DNA of 64,000 nucleotides, taken from Ravibacter sp964562455 (GTDB taxonomy: Bacteria > Bacteroidota > Bacteroidia > Cytophagales > Spirosomataceae). Within the stretch, counting starts at the first letter, position 1. Each line of letters opens with the position of its first letter. The notes under the pieces are model-generated. The model did not search any database, was not told the DNA's origin, and saw only the letters and a program-made list of their open reading frames with translations. Location of the stretch: assembly GCA_964562455.1 (NCBI GenBank), contig CAZLTN010000003.1:62001-126000 (forward strand), in the 5' to 3' direction. The translations under genes were made by a program, and so were the position numbers. This document shows, one piece after another, positions 9,062 through 17,725 of this stretch.

Positions 9062-11077
9062 TTATACAGGACATTCGATCGTTACGGTCGTACCGGTTTT
9101 AGGCGAAGACTGAATATCTATTTCTGCATTCAGGAACTCCGCCCTTGCCTTCAGGTTTGCTATTCCCGACCCGTTTTTTACTTCGGCGTCGGATACGTCA
9201 AATCCCTTTCCGTCATCTTCCACAGTAACAAACAATATGTCGTCGCGCTGCTGCAAAAGGACCAACACCTGGGTTGCGTCGGCATGTTTCAGGGCATTGT
9301 TGACCAGCTCCTGTATAATCCGGTATAAAACTATCTGCATTTCCTGTGAAAGCTTCTCCTTGTAGTTAAAAACCTGGCAAACCACTGATGTTTTGCCGGC
9401 AACGTTCAGGTTCTTACAAAATTCCCTGGTGGCTTCTGCCAGGCCGTACTTCATAAGCAGCTCCGGCATGAGGCTCCGGGCTATCCGCCGCAGCTCATTT
9501 ACGGCGTTGTCGAGGTGCTGTATGGTACGGGAAAGGTTCTGCCTGCTTTCAGCGGGATGTTCGGGATTTACCTGCGAAAGTTCGATTTTTATACCGGAGA
9601 GCAATCCTCCCAGCCCATCATGCAGGTCCCGGGCAAGGCGCGTCCTTTCCTGTTCCTGCCCTTCAAGCATCGACGAAAACATCATAATGCGCTGATCCTG
9701 CTTCATGCGGTGGAGCTCCAGTTCATGCACATGGCGCTGGTGTTCCAGCAGCTTCCGGCTGTTCCTGTAGAAAAGCAGGGCAAGCCCGCTGACGATGAAA
9801 AGGAAAAAGCTGACGCTGCCGAAAAGCCAGTTGAGCAAACGGTTGTTTTTGATCGTGAGCGCCGCCTTGTCGTTCTGTGCCTGCAATCTCAGGATTTGCT
9901 TTTCTTTTTCGGTCGACTGATATCTTGCTTCCAGGCTGGCGATTTCGGTCGACGTATTCTCAACCTTAATGCTGTCTGCCGCGACAGTGAACCTGAGCAG
10001 CCAGTCGTATGCATTCTTATAATTCCCCATCAGCGCCTGAACTTCCGACATATGATAGAGCTGGAGAAGCAGGTTTCTCGAATTATCACGATAGCGGATG
10101 CTGCTATTAATAAGCTCTTCCAGTGTTTTAGCAGCTTCAGGATAGCGCTTCAGTTCTCTGAGCGACTTGAATTTCTCAAATGTCAGGCTTTGTATATCTA
10201 TTTCCCGATGGACTTCAGGAGCGATATCGATGCCTTTTGTAAAGCTCGTGATAGCCGACGGGTGGTCGCCGGTCCCCGCCCTGTACATCCCTTCAATAAG
10301 GTAGTATTCCGGCAGAAATGGAGAAGTGGGATCATTTTTAAGTATGGCCTGCACCTTGGTAATGTAGGGAAAAGTTTTGGCGTATTCTTTCAACAGAATG
10401 TAATTACGGGAGAGCTTGAGGTAGAGCTCCAGCCGGTCATGATCCGTAGCCCGGCCTTTTTCTATGACTCCCTCAGCCAGCTTGAAATAGTCAATAGCTT
10501 TGGAATAGTCCAGTTGATTTGAAAATATAATACCTAGCGAACAGTAGTGACGGGCAATTCTAAGCGTGTCTTTCGCTTTTTCAGCGAGGGGAATAGCTTT
10601 GGCGATAATAATATCGGCAAATGCTTTTTCATCGTTTTGGTGCTGCTTCAAAACCCCGTAATTGTGCCAGGCCCTGGAGCGGATTGTGTATGCTTCCGGG
10701 TTGTCAAAATTCCTGAGAAGGCTGTCCGAACGCAGGTAGTACTTCTGGCTTAGCGGCATATCGGTGTCGAAGTAGCACCCAGCCAGGTAAAAATACCCCA
10801 TGGCGTGAAGCTGTGGGAATTTTCCGCTCATCCTCATCCCCTGCCGCACATATTCGAGCGCTTTGAGCGTATCGCGGTCACTCCAGTAATGGGAAAGCTC
10901 ATACAATGTCCGTATTCTGACAGTATCGTGCGGGTTAGTTGTAAGAACTGCCGTAAGGCTGTCGACGTAAGATACAGGCGTTGTCACGGACTGGCTCCGC
11001 GATACGACAACAACTGCCTGCAGGGTGATCGCGAGCAGGACATACCTGGTACATCGGCGTATGGTACTGATCATCAT
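9062..11077 (-). CDS. TPR-containing sensor histidine kinase (HisKA_3 class)
   Basis: A 671-residue membrane sensor kinase. After a signal-like N-terminus (YVLLAITLQAVVVVS) come periplasmic tetratricopeptide-type helices (about 40-380), one membrane helix (WLFGSVSFFLFIVSGLALLF, about 415-435), a coiled-coil linker, the HisKA_3 dimerisation helix with phospho-acceptor histidine in RLARDLHDGLGG, and a HATPase domain with the N-box QELVNNALKHA and G1 box EDDGKGF. The kinase is intact by motif. It lies directly upstream of the NarL-type regulator on the same strand, so the two form a cognate pair. The signal sensed by the TPR region is unknown. Confidence 0.92.
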   Translation of the reverse strand: MMISTIRRCTRYVLLAITLQAVVVVSRSQSVTTPVSYVDSLTAVLTTNPHDTVRIRTLYELSHYWSDRDTLKALEYVRQGMRMSGKFPQLHAMGYFYLAGCYFDTDMPLSQKYYLRSDSLLRNFDNPEAYTIRSRAWHNYGVLKQHQNDEKAFADIIIAKAIPLAEKAKDTLRIARHYCSLGIIFSNQLDYSKAIDYFKLAEGVIEKGRATDHDRLELYLKLSRNYILLKEYAKTFPYITKVQAILKNDPTSPFLPEYYLIEGMYRAGTGDHPSAITSFTKGIDIAPEVHREIDIQSLTFEKFKSLRELKRYPEAAKTLEELINSSIRYRDNSRNLLLQLYHMSEVQALMGNYKNAYDWLLRFTVAADSIKVENTSTEIASLEARYQSTEKEKQILRLQAQNDKAALTIKNNRLLNWLFGSVSFFLFIVSGLALLFYRNSRKLLEHQRHVHELELHRMKQDQRIMMFSSMLEGQEQERTRLARDLHDGLGGLLSGIKIELSQVNPEHPAESRQNLSRTIQHLDNAVNELRRIARSLMPELLMKYGLAEATREFCKNLNVAGKTSVVCQVFNYKEKLSQEMQIVLYRIIQELVNNALKHADATQVLVLLQQRDDILFVTVEDDGKGFDVSDAEVKNGSGIANLKARAEFLNAEIDIQSSPKTGTTVTIECPV

Positions 11078-11088
11078 ATTAGGAATTT

Positions 11089-11145
11089 GGTTTTTTGTAA
11101 AACCGCCGAAGCAGCCTCCGATCCTGTCAATCGGGAGGGCTGCTT
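11089..11145 (-). terminator. Hairpins downstream of the outer-membrane barrel gene
   Basis: A strong stem AAGCAGCCTCCGAT / ATCGGGAGGGCTGCTT (11109-11145) with two bulged G residues is followed, reading on the minus strand, by a second small hairpin GGTTTT-TTGT-AAAACC (11089-11104). It lies about 100 bp after the stop of the barrel gene (11248) and just before the kinase gene, so it probably ends the barrel transcript. Confidence 0.5.
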
Positions 11146-11247
11146 GTTCTACCGGAGCCGGCGATCGTGTGCACAGTTTGAAATTAAGTCATTGGACCGA
11201 CATATGTCATTGTTTCGGGTATAAATACACCTGTCTGTTTTTCGCGC

Positions 11248-11970
11248 CTACTTTTTTCCGAAGGGTATCTGATGCAGGTAACTGAATGTCAGGCCCGTTC
11301 CCATATTGCTGATGATCCCGTTCCTGTTGTTGGCCTCGCTGCTTCTCTGGTTGACTGCGTTAAAGCCCAGGTCAAAAACAAGATTTACACCAAATTTCCC
11401 GGAATTACCCGCATTGAAAGTGACGCCCGGCGAGATACAAAAAGCAGCCTGGATACCCTTGTAGGTTTCTCTTACGCCGTTGCCGAAGCTTATGGAGCCG
11501 CTCGAATAGGCTGATGCTCCGCCTGTGGAGTGCACACCTGAGCGGTAGTTCCCGCTCAGTGCAATATTAACGGAAGGCCCGGCTGCTGCCGAGAATCCTA
11601 TTTTACCGCCGGTGAACTGGTAGCGGAACCACAAGGGGATCGTAATGAAATTGGTTCTTTCTTTTATAGTCTGGTAGCCCATTTCGCCGTTGTTCAGCCG
11701 GAAATTGTCCGTTTCAGCCCTGGTACCTTTCTGAGTATAGTAGATGCCGCTTTGAATGCCCGTATTTCCCATCTGGAACCCGAAGGTCATACCGCCTGTC
11801 AGCCCGGCTACGGGTTTGCGGGTGCTCCATGTATTGGCATAATCGTCGGTCAGGAAATAGGATGCCAGGTTAACACCGGCGCCCCCGCCGATAAAGAATG
11901 ACTTTTCCTTTTGTGCATATGCCCCGATAGTAGTCAGCAGGATAACGAAGAAACATTGAATCGTTTTCAT
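11248..11970 (-). CDS. Outer-membrane beta-barrel protein (PorT/OmpA-like fold)
   Basis: A 240-residue protein with signal peptide MKTIQCFFVILLTTIGAYAQ and alternating beta strands rich in glycine and aromatics (SFFIGGGAGVNLASYF, GLTGGMTFGFQMGNTGIQSGIYY, KIGFSAAAGPSVNIALSG), ending in a strand FSYLHQIPFGKK. This pattern is typical of the small outer-membrane barrels of Bacteroidota annotated as outer membrane beta-barrel protein. The frame is open to 12087, but the ATG at 11970 begins the signal peptide. It is divergent from the next small exported protein. Specific function unknown. Confidence 0.8.
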   Translation of the reverse strand: MKTIQCFFVILLTTIGAYAQKEKSFFIGGGAGVNLASYFLTDDYANTWSTRKPVAGLTGGMTFGFQMGNTGIQSGIYYTQKGTRAETDNFRLNNGEMGYQTIKERTNFITIPLWFRYQFTGGKIGFSAAAGPSVNIALSGNYRSGVHSTGGASAYSSGSISFGNGVRETYKGIQAAFCISPGVTFNAGNSGKFGVNLVFDLGFNAVNQRSSEANNRNGIISNMGTGLTFSYLHQIPFGKK

Positions 11971-12169
11971 ATAAGTAATAGTTAATGACCGGTGAAAGAA
12001 GTTTGCATTTACCAGGAGTTTTCTGGTGACTTTGTATTGCAAATTTCCGTTCAGGAACAAAGGCAAAACATCCCTGTTTTCAGCCATTTTTTCTGTCGGA
12101 CAATTGCCGGAAAGCCGCTATGGCGGCGTTCATGATAAACCGGGAATTTTGTAATTAAAATTTTTATCC

Positions 12170-12571
12170 ATGAAACAAATCGTTCTGATCGCTTTGCTCC
12201 AGGTAGCCTGGGCGGCGGCTTTTGCAGGTAACGACCACTTCAGAAAAGGAAGTTCTGTTTACGTAGAGACATCGGACAATGAGCTGACTCAGGAAATAGT
12301 AAGCGCGTTGCGGGAATGGAATTACTGGAATATTGCCGGCAGTGCCGGGAGCGCCGATATTATAATGAAAGTCGATGTAAAGGTGTCGGGCGGAGTCACC
12401 TGGACCTCATGGGGAGGAAAATCGATAGCGCTTTCCGCGCTCCTGAAAAGTAAATCCGGTTCCTGGAAGTCGCCTTATTACAAAGCCAGCCCCAACGGCA
12501 GCAATAAGTTCAATTCGCAGAAAGCTGCAGTGAGAAAACTTGTGGGAGGGTTGAAAAAGGAATTCAGGTAA
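12170..12571 (+). CDS. Small exported protein of unknown function
   Basis: A 133-residue protein with a signal peptide (KQIVLIALLQVAWAAAFAG). The mature part begins with a motif reminiscent of small lipoprotein-like folds (KGSSVYVETSDNELTQEIVSALREWNYWNI), alternating a strand, a helix and strands, and has a C-terminal basic helix (KAAVRKLVGGLKKEF). The pattern (search for a strand-helix unit, then SADIIMKVDVKVSGG) resembles families that bind or assemble at the envelope, but I cannot name one. No lipobox. It converges on the isomerase gene. Confidence 0.65.
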   Translation: MKQIVLIALLQVAWAAAFAGNDHFRKGSSVYVETSDNELTQEIVSALREWNYWNIAGSAGSADIIMKVDVKVSGGVTWTSWGGKSIALSALLKSKSGSWKSPYYKASPNGSNKFNSQKAAVRKLVGGLKKEFR

Positions 12572-12596
12572 AGGCGGTATAGCCATTGAAAAACAA

Positions 12597-12630
12597 ACGG
12601 TCCTTCCCATATACTTTCGGGAAGGACCGT
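12597..12630 (-). terminator. Terminator between convergent genes
   Basis: A perfect 12-bp stem, ACGGTCCTTCCC (12597-12608) with GGGAAGGACCGT (12619-12630), loop of 10 bases. On the minus strand it is followed by TTTGTTTTTC, a good T tract, so it mainly ends the sugar-isomerase transcript; it could also stop the + strand gene ending at 12571. Confidence 0.75.
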
Positions 12631-12653
12631 GAATTAATTACACATTTACCGGG

Positions 12654-13706
12654 CTACAAACCAAGCACTCTCCTGTTAAAAGCCTCATCAGCTCCCGTAC
12701 CGGCGAAGTCGTCGAAAGCTTTCTTCGTTACTTCAATAATATGGCTCTCGATAAAGGGAGCACCTTCAGCTGCGCCCTGCTCGGGAGACTTTATGCAGCA
12801 TTCCCATTCAAGCACGGCCCAGCTTCCGTATCCGTACTGCGAAAGCCTGGAGAAGATACCTGTAAAGTCTACCTGCCCGTCGCCAAGAGAACGGAAACGG
12901 CCTGCACGCTCGGCCCACCCGGAAAAACCGCTGTAAACGCCCTGCTTACCTGAAGGATTGAATTCGGCATCCTTCACATGGAAAGCTTTGATCCTGTCGT
13001 GGTACAGGTCGATAAACTGCAGGTAATCCAGTTGCTGCAGCACGAAGTGACTAGGGTCGTAATTGATGTTGGCCCGGGTATGACCGCCGAGATAGTCGAC
13101 AAATCGCTCGAAGGTGGTACCGTCAAAGAGATCTTCTCCCGGATGGAGTTCATAAGCCAGATCGACGCCGTTTTCATCATAAACATCGAGGATAGGCTTC
13201 CAGCGGGCAGCCAGCTCCTTGAAGGCGCTTTCTACCAGGCCGGCGGGCCTTTGCGGCCAGGGATACAGGAAAGGCCATGCAAGTGCGCCGGAAAAAGTTG
13301 CGCTTGCAGAAAGCCCAAGGTTCCTGCTGGCTTTGGCCACAAGCTTAAGGTGGTTAGTCGCCCATGCTGTACGGGCTTTGGGATCCTTGCGTACCTCGGG
13401 AGCAGCAAACCCGTCAAAAAGTTCATCATACACCGGGTGCGATGCCACAAGCTGACCGATAATATGTGACGCCAGCTCAGTTATTTCAAGCCCCAGGTCA
13501 CCAAGCTTGCCTTTCAGCTCATCGGCATATGTCTGCGAGGTCGCAGCCAGCTCAATGTCTATAACACGCGGATCCCAGGTAGGAAGCTGAAGTCCTTTGT
13601 AACCTAGTTCAGCCATGTACCTGGCTATAGAATCGAGCGTATTGAACGGCGCCTCGTCACCCAGAAACTGGGCAAGAAAAATAGCGGGTCCTTTTATGGT
13701 TTTCAT
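12654..13706 (-). CDS. Sugar phosphate isomerase/epimerase family protein (TIM barrel)
   Basis: A 350-residue cytoplasmic xylose isomerase-like TIM-barrel protein. Metal-site residues expected for this family are visible: Glu/His in YELHPGEDLFDG, His in NYDPSHFVLQQLDY, His in IKAFHVKDAEF, and Glu in WAVLEWECC. Members isomerise, epimerise or cleave keto sugars. The gene is 60 bp downstream of one Gfo/Idh oxidoreductase and about 1.3 kb downstream of a second, all on the minus strand, so the enzymes likely act in sequence on one sugar. The substrate is not determined by sequence. Confidence 0.9.
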   Translation of the reverse strand: MKTIKGPAIFLAQFLGDEAPFNTLDSIARYMAELGYKGLQLPTWDPRVIDIELAATSQTYADELKGKLGDLGLEITELASHIIGQLVASHPVYDELFDGFAAPEVRKDPKARTAWATNHLKLVAKASRNLGLSASATFSGALAWPFLYPWPQRPAGLVESAFKELAARWKPILDVYDENGVDLAYELHPGEDLFDGTTFERFVDYLGGHTRANINYDPSHFVLQQLDYLQFIDLYHDRIKAFHVKDAEFNPSGKQGVYSGFSGWAERAGRFRSLGDGQVDFTGIFSRLSQYGYGSWAVLEWECCIKSPEQGAAEGAPFIESHIIEVTKKAFDDFAGTGADEAFNRRVLGL

Positions 13707-13766
13707 TTATATAAGTTAATGTGATGATTCAGATGATGCGTTAATGTGATGATGAGACGACTAGAT

Positions 13767-14912
13767 TTACACCTCAACCCACCCCTGCCTGCGGTTACTT
13801 TCAAGGATGCGCTCGCAAATGAGCAGCTCGCGGTATCCGTCTGCAAAAGTCGGGTAGGTAGGGTTTTCAGGCTGTTTTCCTGATTCGATAGCCGCATAAA
13901 CTTCCCTGAACATCTGCTTCGACGTATCGGGAAAGCCTTCGTTGTGCCCGCCCGGGAAAGTGATGAGAGAGCGGGCTCCCTGGTCGACCAGCGAAGGATC
14001 GCGCAGCAACACTTCGTTGGCCTTATCTCGGTAGCCTATCCACACTTCGTTGGGGCTTTCGGAATTGAAGCTGAAAGTTTTATTGGCTCCCGATATTTCA
14101 AAAGCGAGCCTGTTCTTCCTCCCGGCCGATACCTGCGAAACCGTGATAGAGCCGCGATTCCCGTTATCGAAGCGAAGCAGCACATTGGCATGATCTTCGG
14201 TATTGATGGGTACATCGGCATAATCTTCAGGAGTGAGCATTTTTCCGGAATAAGTCTCAACGGGCTTCAACGGCTTCTTGCGGGTTTTATGAATCGTGTT
14301 GAAATCAGCCAGTACAGCAGTCGTTTTAAGCCCTGTGATGTACTCGATAATATCCATCAGGTGAGAACCGATGTCTGCAATCGCCCGGGAGTCGCCTGAT
14401 TTATCCGGTTCCAGCCTCCAGTTGTAGTCGGTTTCATAAAACAGCCAGTCCTGCAGGTAAGACCCGATAACGGAATAGATTTCTCCAAGGTCGCCGTTTT
14501 CGCGGCAGGCCTTCATATGACGTACCAGCGGGTAATAACGCAGGTTGAAATGAACGGCGTTGACGAGCCCGGTCTGCGCTGCAAGGGCAACGAGCTCTTC
14601 GGCTTCGTGGAGGTCCTTAGCAAGAGGTTTTTCGCAGATGACATGCTTTCCTGCAAGAAGTGCAGCCTTCGACTGGCTGTAATGCAGGAAGTTAGGAGTA
14701 CAGATATGGACAGCCTGGATGTCTTCCTGTTTGATCAGCTCGTCGAAAGTATAGGACCTGGGGATGCCCAGCGCAGCCGCTTTTTCTTTAGCAAGCTCGG
14801 CTGTCACTTCGCACAAAGCGACGACTTCGACATTTGGCAGGCGCCTGAGAGCCTCTATATGTGCCGGACCGATGAAGCCGGTACCAACTACTCCTACTTT
14901 AATTTTACTCAT
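13767..14912 (-). CDS. Gfo/Idh/MocA family oxidoreductase
   Basis: A 381-residue cytoplasmic NAD(P)-dependent oxidoreductase without a signal peptide. The Rossmann loop VGVVGTGFIGPAHI (GxGxxG) and the motif CEKPLAKDLHEAEEL are both classical, and the C-terminal domain has the usual IADIGSHLMDIIEYITG. It probably oxidises or reduces a sugar hydroxyl. It is the middle gene of the minus-strand cluster 16127-12654, with short gaps (66 and 60 bp). The short gap after it holds two copies of GTTAATGTGATGAT (13715 and 13740). Confidence 0.92.
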   Translation of the reverse strand: MSKIKVGVVGTGFIGPAHIEALRRLPNVEVVALCEVTAELAKEKAAALGIPRSYTFDELIKQEDIQAVHICTPNFLHYSQSKAALLAGKHVICEKPLAKDLHEAEELVALAAQTGLVNAVHFNLRYYPLVRHMKACRENGDLGEIYSVIGSYLQDWLFYETDYNWRLEPDKSGDSRAIADIGSHLMDIIEYITGLKTTAVLADFNTIHKTRKKPLKPVETYSGKMLTPEDYADVPINTEDHANVLLRFDNGNRGSITVSQVSAGRKNRLAFEISGANKTFSFNSESPNEVWIGYRDKANEVLLRDPSLVDQGARSLITFPGGHNEGFPDTSKQMFREVYAAIESGKQPENPTYPTFADGYRELLICERILESNRRQGWVEV

Positions 14913-14978
14913 AGAGATAAAAGGATGTTATAACGTTTATTTATTGACTGATTTGGAAATCCCGGAAATGAATAATTG

Positions 14979-16127
14979 TCAGAGGCTGGTCCACTTCGTC
15001 TCGCTTCCGGCCGACGCCAGGACGGTATTGATAAACTTCAGACCCCTTACCCCGTCTTTTACCGTCGGGAAATCGTAAAGCGGATCTGCGGGCTTTCCCT
15101 CCTGGTGCGCTTTTACGGCAAAGGCAAAATTCCTGTAGATGTTGGCGAAAGCTTCCAGGAAGCCTTCCGGGTGTCCGGCCGGGATGCGCGCATGTGCGGT
15201 GGCCGCAGGATAAAGTTCGCCCCAGTTGGTTCTCAGGACGCGGTAGGAGCCATTTGTCTTATGAACCAGGCTATTAGGCTCCATCTGCTTCCATTCCAGG
15301 CCGCCTGTTTCACCGTATACCCTGATGGTCAGGCTGTTTTCTTCGCCGTTTGCGATCTGGCTATAGTGAAGAATCCCCTTTGCCCCGTTTTCAAAACGCA
15401 GCAGTACATTGCCATCGTCATCCAGAGGGCGCCCTTCGACAAAAATAGTGAGGTCCGCGCACAGTTCTGATATCCGGCTCCCGGTCACATATTCGGCCAG
15501 GTTTTCAGCGTGGGTTCCTATATCACCGAGCCCGCCACCTGCTCCTGATTGCGCCGGATCGGTACGCCAGGCGGCCTGCTTGCTGCTATCTTCCAGGCGG
15601 CCGGAAAGCCAGCCCTGCGGGTATTCGACAATAATTTTCCGGAGCTTCCCGATAGCTCCCGCCGCGATCATGGCCTTTGCCTGCTTGACCATCGGGTATC
15701 CTGTATAATTATGGGTCAGGGCGAACACCAGCCCGGTCCGGGCTACAAGTTCTTCCAGTTCTTCAGCCTGCCCGATGCTGATCGTCATAGGCTTATCGCA
15801 GATCACATGAAACCCGTTTTCCAGTGCAAGCTTTGCCGGGCCGTAATGAAGGTGGTTGGGAGTGACGATGCTAACGAAGTCGATTCTCTGATCTGCAGGC
15901 AGTGCTTTCTCTGCATGGATCATCTCTTCATACGAGCTATATACGCGGTTATCGGGAAGATAGAGGGATTTTCCCGTGATTTTTGATTTCTCAGGATTGG
16001 AGCTGAAGGCTCCGGCTACTAATTCAATCTGGCCATCGATGGCTGCAGCAATACGATGAACACCTCCGATGAAGGCTTCAAAGCTGCCGCCGACCATTCC
16101 CATTCGAAGTTTTCGGGACATTGTCAC
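14979..16127 (-). CDS. Gfo/Idh/MocA family oxidoreductase
   Basis: A 382-residue cytoplasmic oxidoreductase, first gene of the minus-strand sugar cluster. The nucleotide loop reads MGMVGGSFEAFIGGVHR, where the third glycine of GxGxxG is displaced; this variant is common in the subgroup that begins with RKLRMGMVGGG. The second motif reads CDKPMTIS, with lysine present, and the C-terminal half has GGLGDIGTHAENLAEYVTG. It is only distantly similar to the next gene product, so the two probably act on different steps. It is divergent from the MFS transporter gene and shares a 243-bp upstream region with it. Confidence 0.9.
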   Translation of the reverse strand: MTMSRKLRMGMVGGSFEAFIGGVHRIAAAIDGQIELVAGAFSSNPEKSKITGKSLYLPDNRVYSSYEEMIHAEKALPADQRIDFVSIVTPNHLHYGPAKLALENGFHVICDKPMTISIGQAEELEELVARTGLVFALTHNYTGYPMVKQAKAMIAAGAIGKLRKIIVEYPQGWLSGRLEDSSKQAAWRTDPAQSGAGGGLGDIGTHAENLAEYVTGSRISELCADLTIFVEGRPLDDDGNVLLRFENGAKGILHYSQIANGEENSLTIRVYGETGGLEWKQMEPNSLVHKTNGSYRVLRTNWGELYPAATAHARIPAGHPEGFLEAFANIYRNFAFAVKAHQEGKPADPLYDFPTVKDGVRGLKFINTVLASAGSETKWTSL

Positions 16128-16370
16128 TTTAATTATTTAATGGTTTTATAAATCCGGTTTATGGTTCTCTCATCCAAAGCCGCCAAATAGCCCTTTTTAC
16201 TAGTTAGGGGGTATGCAAATTGAAAAAAAGTTGAACAAGACCCTAAATAAAGTAGTAGAAAAATGAGATGTCACATTTTTAGATAGAGTTTCCCTGAAAA
16301 ACTCTTTTGTCTGTAACCTCTGCCATCAGAATTTTTGAAGCGAATTAATTCACTAACCTTAAAAAATTAT
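16128..16370. promoter_or_regulatory. Divergent promoter region of the sugar cluster, with inverted repeat
   Basis: These 243 bp separate the Gfo/Idh operon (minus) and the MFS gene (plus) and are AT rich. An inverted repeat AGAGTTT-CCCTGAA-AAACTCT lies at 16285-16305, about 66 bp before the transporter start, and is followed by TTTG. It could be an operator shared by both sides or a leader hairpin. No clear TAnnTTTG box was found. Confidence 0.35.
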
Positions 16371-17594
16371 ATGACTCAATCTGTAAACGCATCCCGGTTA
16401 TTTAATGCGAGTTGTTTTGCACTCATTACGACGGCCTTGTCTTTCAGTATCAGGGCCGGGATCCTGGACCAGCTCGGTAGAGAGTATGGCTTCAGCGCCG
16501 AGCAACTGGGTACCATCAACTCCATGTGGTTTCTCGGATTTCCCATTTCGATGATAGTGGGCGGCCTGATTTACAACTCGGTAGGAGGAAAGAAAATTAT
16601 GCAGTTCGCATTTTTTGCACATGCTGTGGGTATCCTGCTTACTATCTATTCAGGCGGTAATTACACCACACTGCTTATCTCTACCTTGCTGATAGGGCTG
16701 GGCAACGGTTGTACGGAAGCTGCATGTAACCCGATGATCGCCGATGCCTATGAGGGCAATAAAATGAGCGAAATGCTTAACAAATTCCATATGTGGTTCC
16801 CCGGCGGTATTGTGATCGGTGCGCTGATTTCAAAATTCATGACGGAAGCCGGCATGGGATGGCAGTCACAGATATGGGTAATTATGATTCCTACCCTTAT
16901 TTATGCTTTCCTGTTCTGGGGCCAGGAATTCCCGAAAACCAAAGTTGCAGAAGCTGTTTCGGTAGGAGAAAACATAAAAGCCATGCTGTCGCCGCTGTTC
17001 ATTTTCATTTTTGTGTTCATGGCTCTGACCGCTATCTCTGAATTCGGACCTCAGCAATGGGTAGGCCTTATATTGAGCAAGTCGGGTGCAGATCCTATGA
17101 TTCTCCTGGCCATCACTACCGGAACTATGGCTGTCGCCCGCTATTTTGCAGGGCCTGTAGTAGCAAAGTTCGATCAGACCGGAGTGTTGCTGGGTTCTGC
17201 CATACTTGCTGCTATCGGGTTGTTCCTGCTCAGCAGGGTTACCGGTGGCGTGGCTTATGCGGCAGCGTTTGTCTATGCATGCGGTATCGCCTATTTCTGG
17301 CCTAACATGCTTGGTTTTGTGGCAGAGAAGATCCCTGCATCAGGCGCTTTGGGAATGTCGGTCATAGGTGGGATCGGTATGTTTTCAAGCTCGATTTTCC
17401 AACCGATTATCGGTGGCTGGATCGATTCGGCAAGAACCGAAGCTGCAACCAGAGGCCTGTCAGGCGATGAGCTTGAACTGGCAGCAGGACAGGCTACCCT
17501 GTCTACCATGGTAACCTTCCCGCTGATCCTTATCGTTGCTTTCACATTCCTTTACTTCTGGATGAAAAACAGGAATTCAGCCAAAATGGCATAG
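16371..17594 (+). CDS. MFS transporter, probably for a sugar
   Basis: A 407-residue inner-membrane protein with about twelve hydrophobic helices. The helix 2-3 region SMWFLGFPISMIVGGLIY and NSVGGKKIM follows the MFS pattern. The frame has a TTG at 16335, but ATG at 16371 (TQSVNASRLFNASCF) directly precedes the first helix and is the better start. The transporter is divergent from an operon of two Gfo/Idh oxidoreductases and a TIM-barrel isomerase, so I infer that it imports their sugar substrate. A strong terminator follows. Confidence 0.88.
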   Translation: MTQSVNASRLFNASCFALITTALSFSIRAGILDQLGREYGFSAEQLGTINSMWFLGFPISMIVGGLIYNSVGGKKIMQFAFFAHAVGILLTIYSGGNYTTLLISTLLIGLGNGCTEAACNPMIADAYEGNKMSEMLNKFHMWFPGGIVIGALISKFMTEAGMGWQSQIWVIMIPTLIYAFLFWGQEFPKTKVAEAVSVGENIKAMLSPLFIFIFVFMALTAISEFGPQQWVGLILSKSGADPMILLAITTGTMAVARYFAGPVVAKFDQTGVLLGSAILAAIGLFLLSRVTGGVAYAAAFVYACGIAYFWPNMLGFVAEKIPASGALGMSVIGGIGMFSSSIFQPIIGGWIDSARTEAATRGLSGDELELAAGQATLSTMVTFPLILIVAFTFLYFWMKNRNSAKMA

Positions 17595-17621
17595 GTATTA
17601 TATACCCGATAAGTTATCCGG

Positions 17622-17659
17622 ACGAAAGAGGGGCCTGCAGGCCCCTCTTTCGTTTTTTT
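17622..17659 (+). terminator. Strong rho-independent terminator after the MFS gene
   Basis: A perfect 16-bp palindromic stem, ACGAAAGAGGGGCCTG with its complement (17622-17653), is followed directly by a run of T. Almost no loop beyond the central CCTGCAGG. It isolates the MFS gene from the next operon. Confidence 0.9.
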
Positions 17660-17672
17660 CTTAACAAATTCT

Positions 17673-17680
17673 TAAATTTG
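17673..17680 (+). promoter_or_regulatory. Candidate -7 promoter box (TAnnTTTG)
   Basis: TAAATTTG matches the Bacteroidota -7 consensus TAnnTTTG, 45 bp before the amidotransferase start and just after the terminator, the expected place for an operon promoter. A TTG at -33 is not evident, so the call is tentative. Confidence 0.4.
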
Positions 17681-17725
17681 GCTTCTCATCAACGCATCAG
17701 CCGCTGGCTGTAATAACCGGGAGAA

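Noticed and set aside
9515..10522. Open frame of 335 codons on the plus strand
   Set aside because: It lies opposite the sensor kinase gene; the kinase motifs are clear and the opposite translation is featureless.
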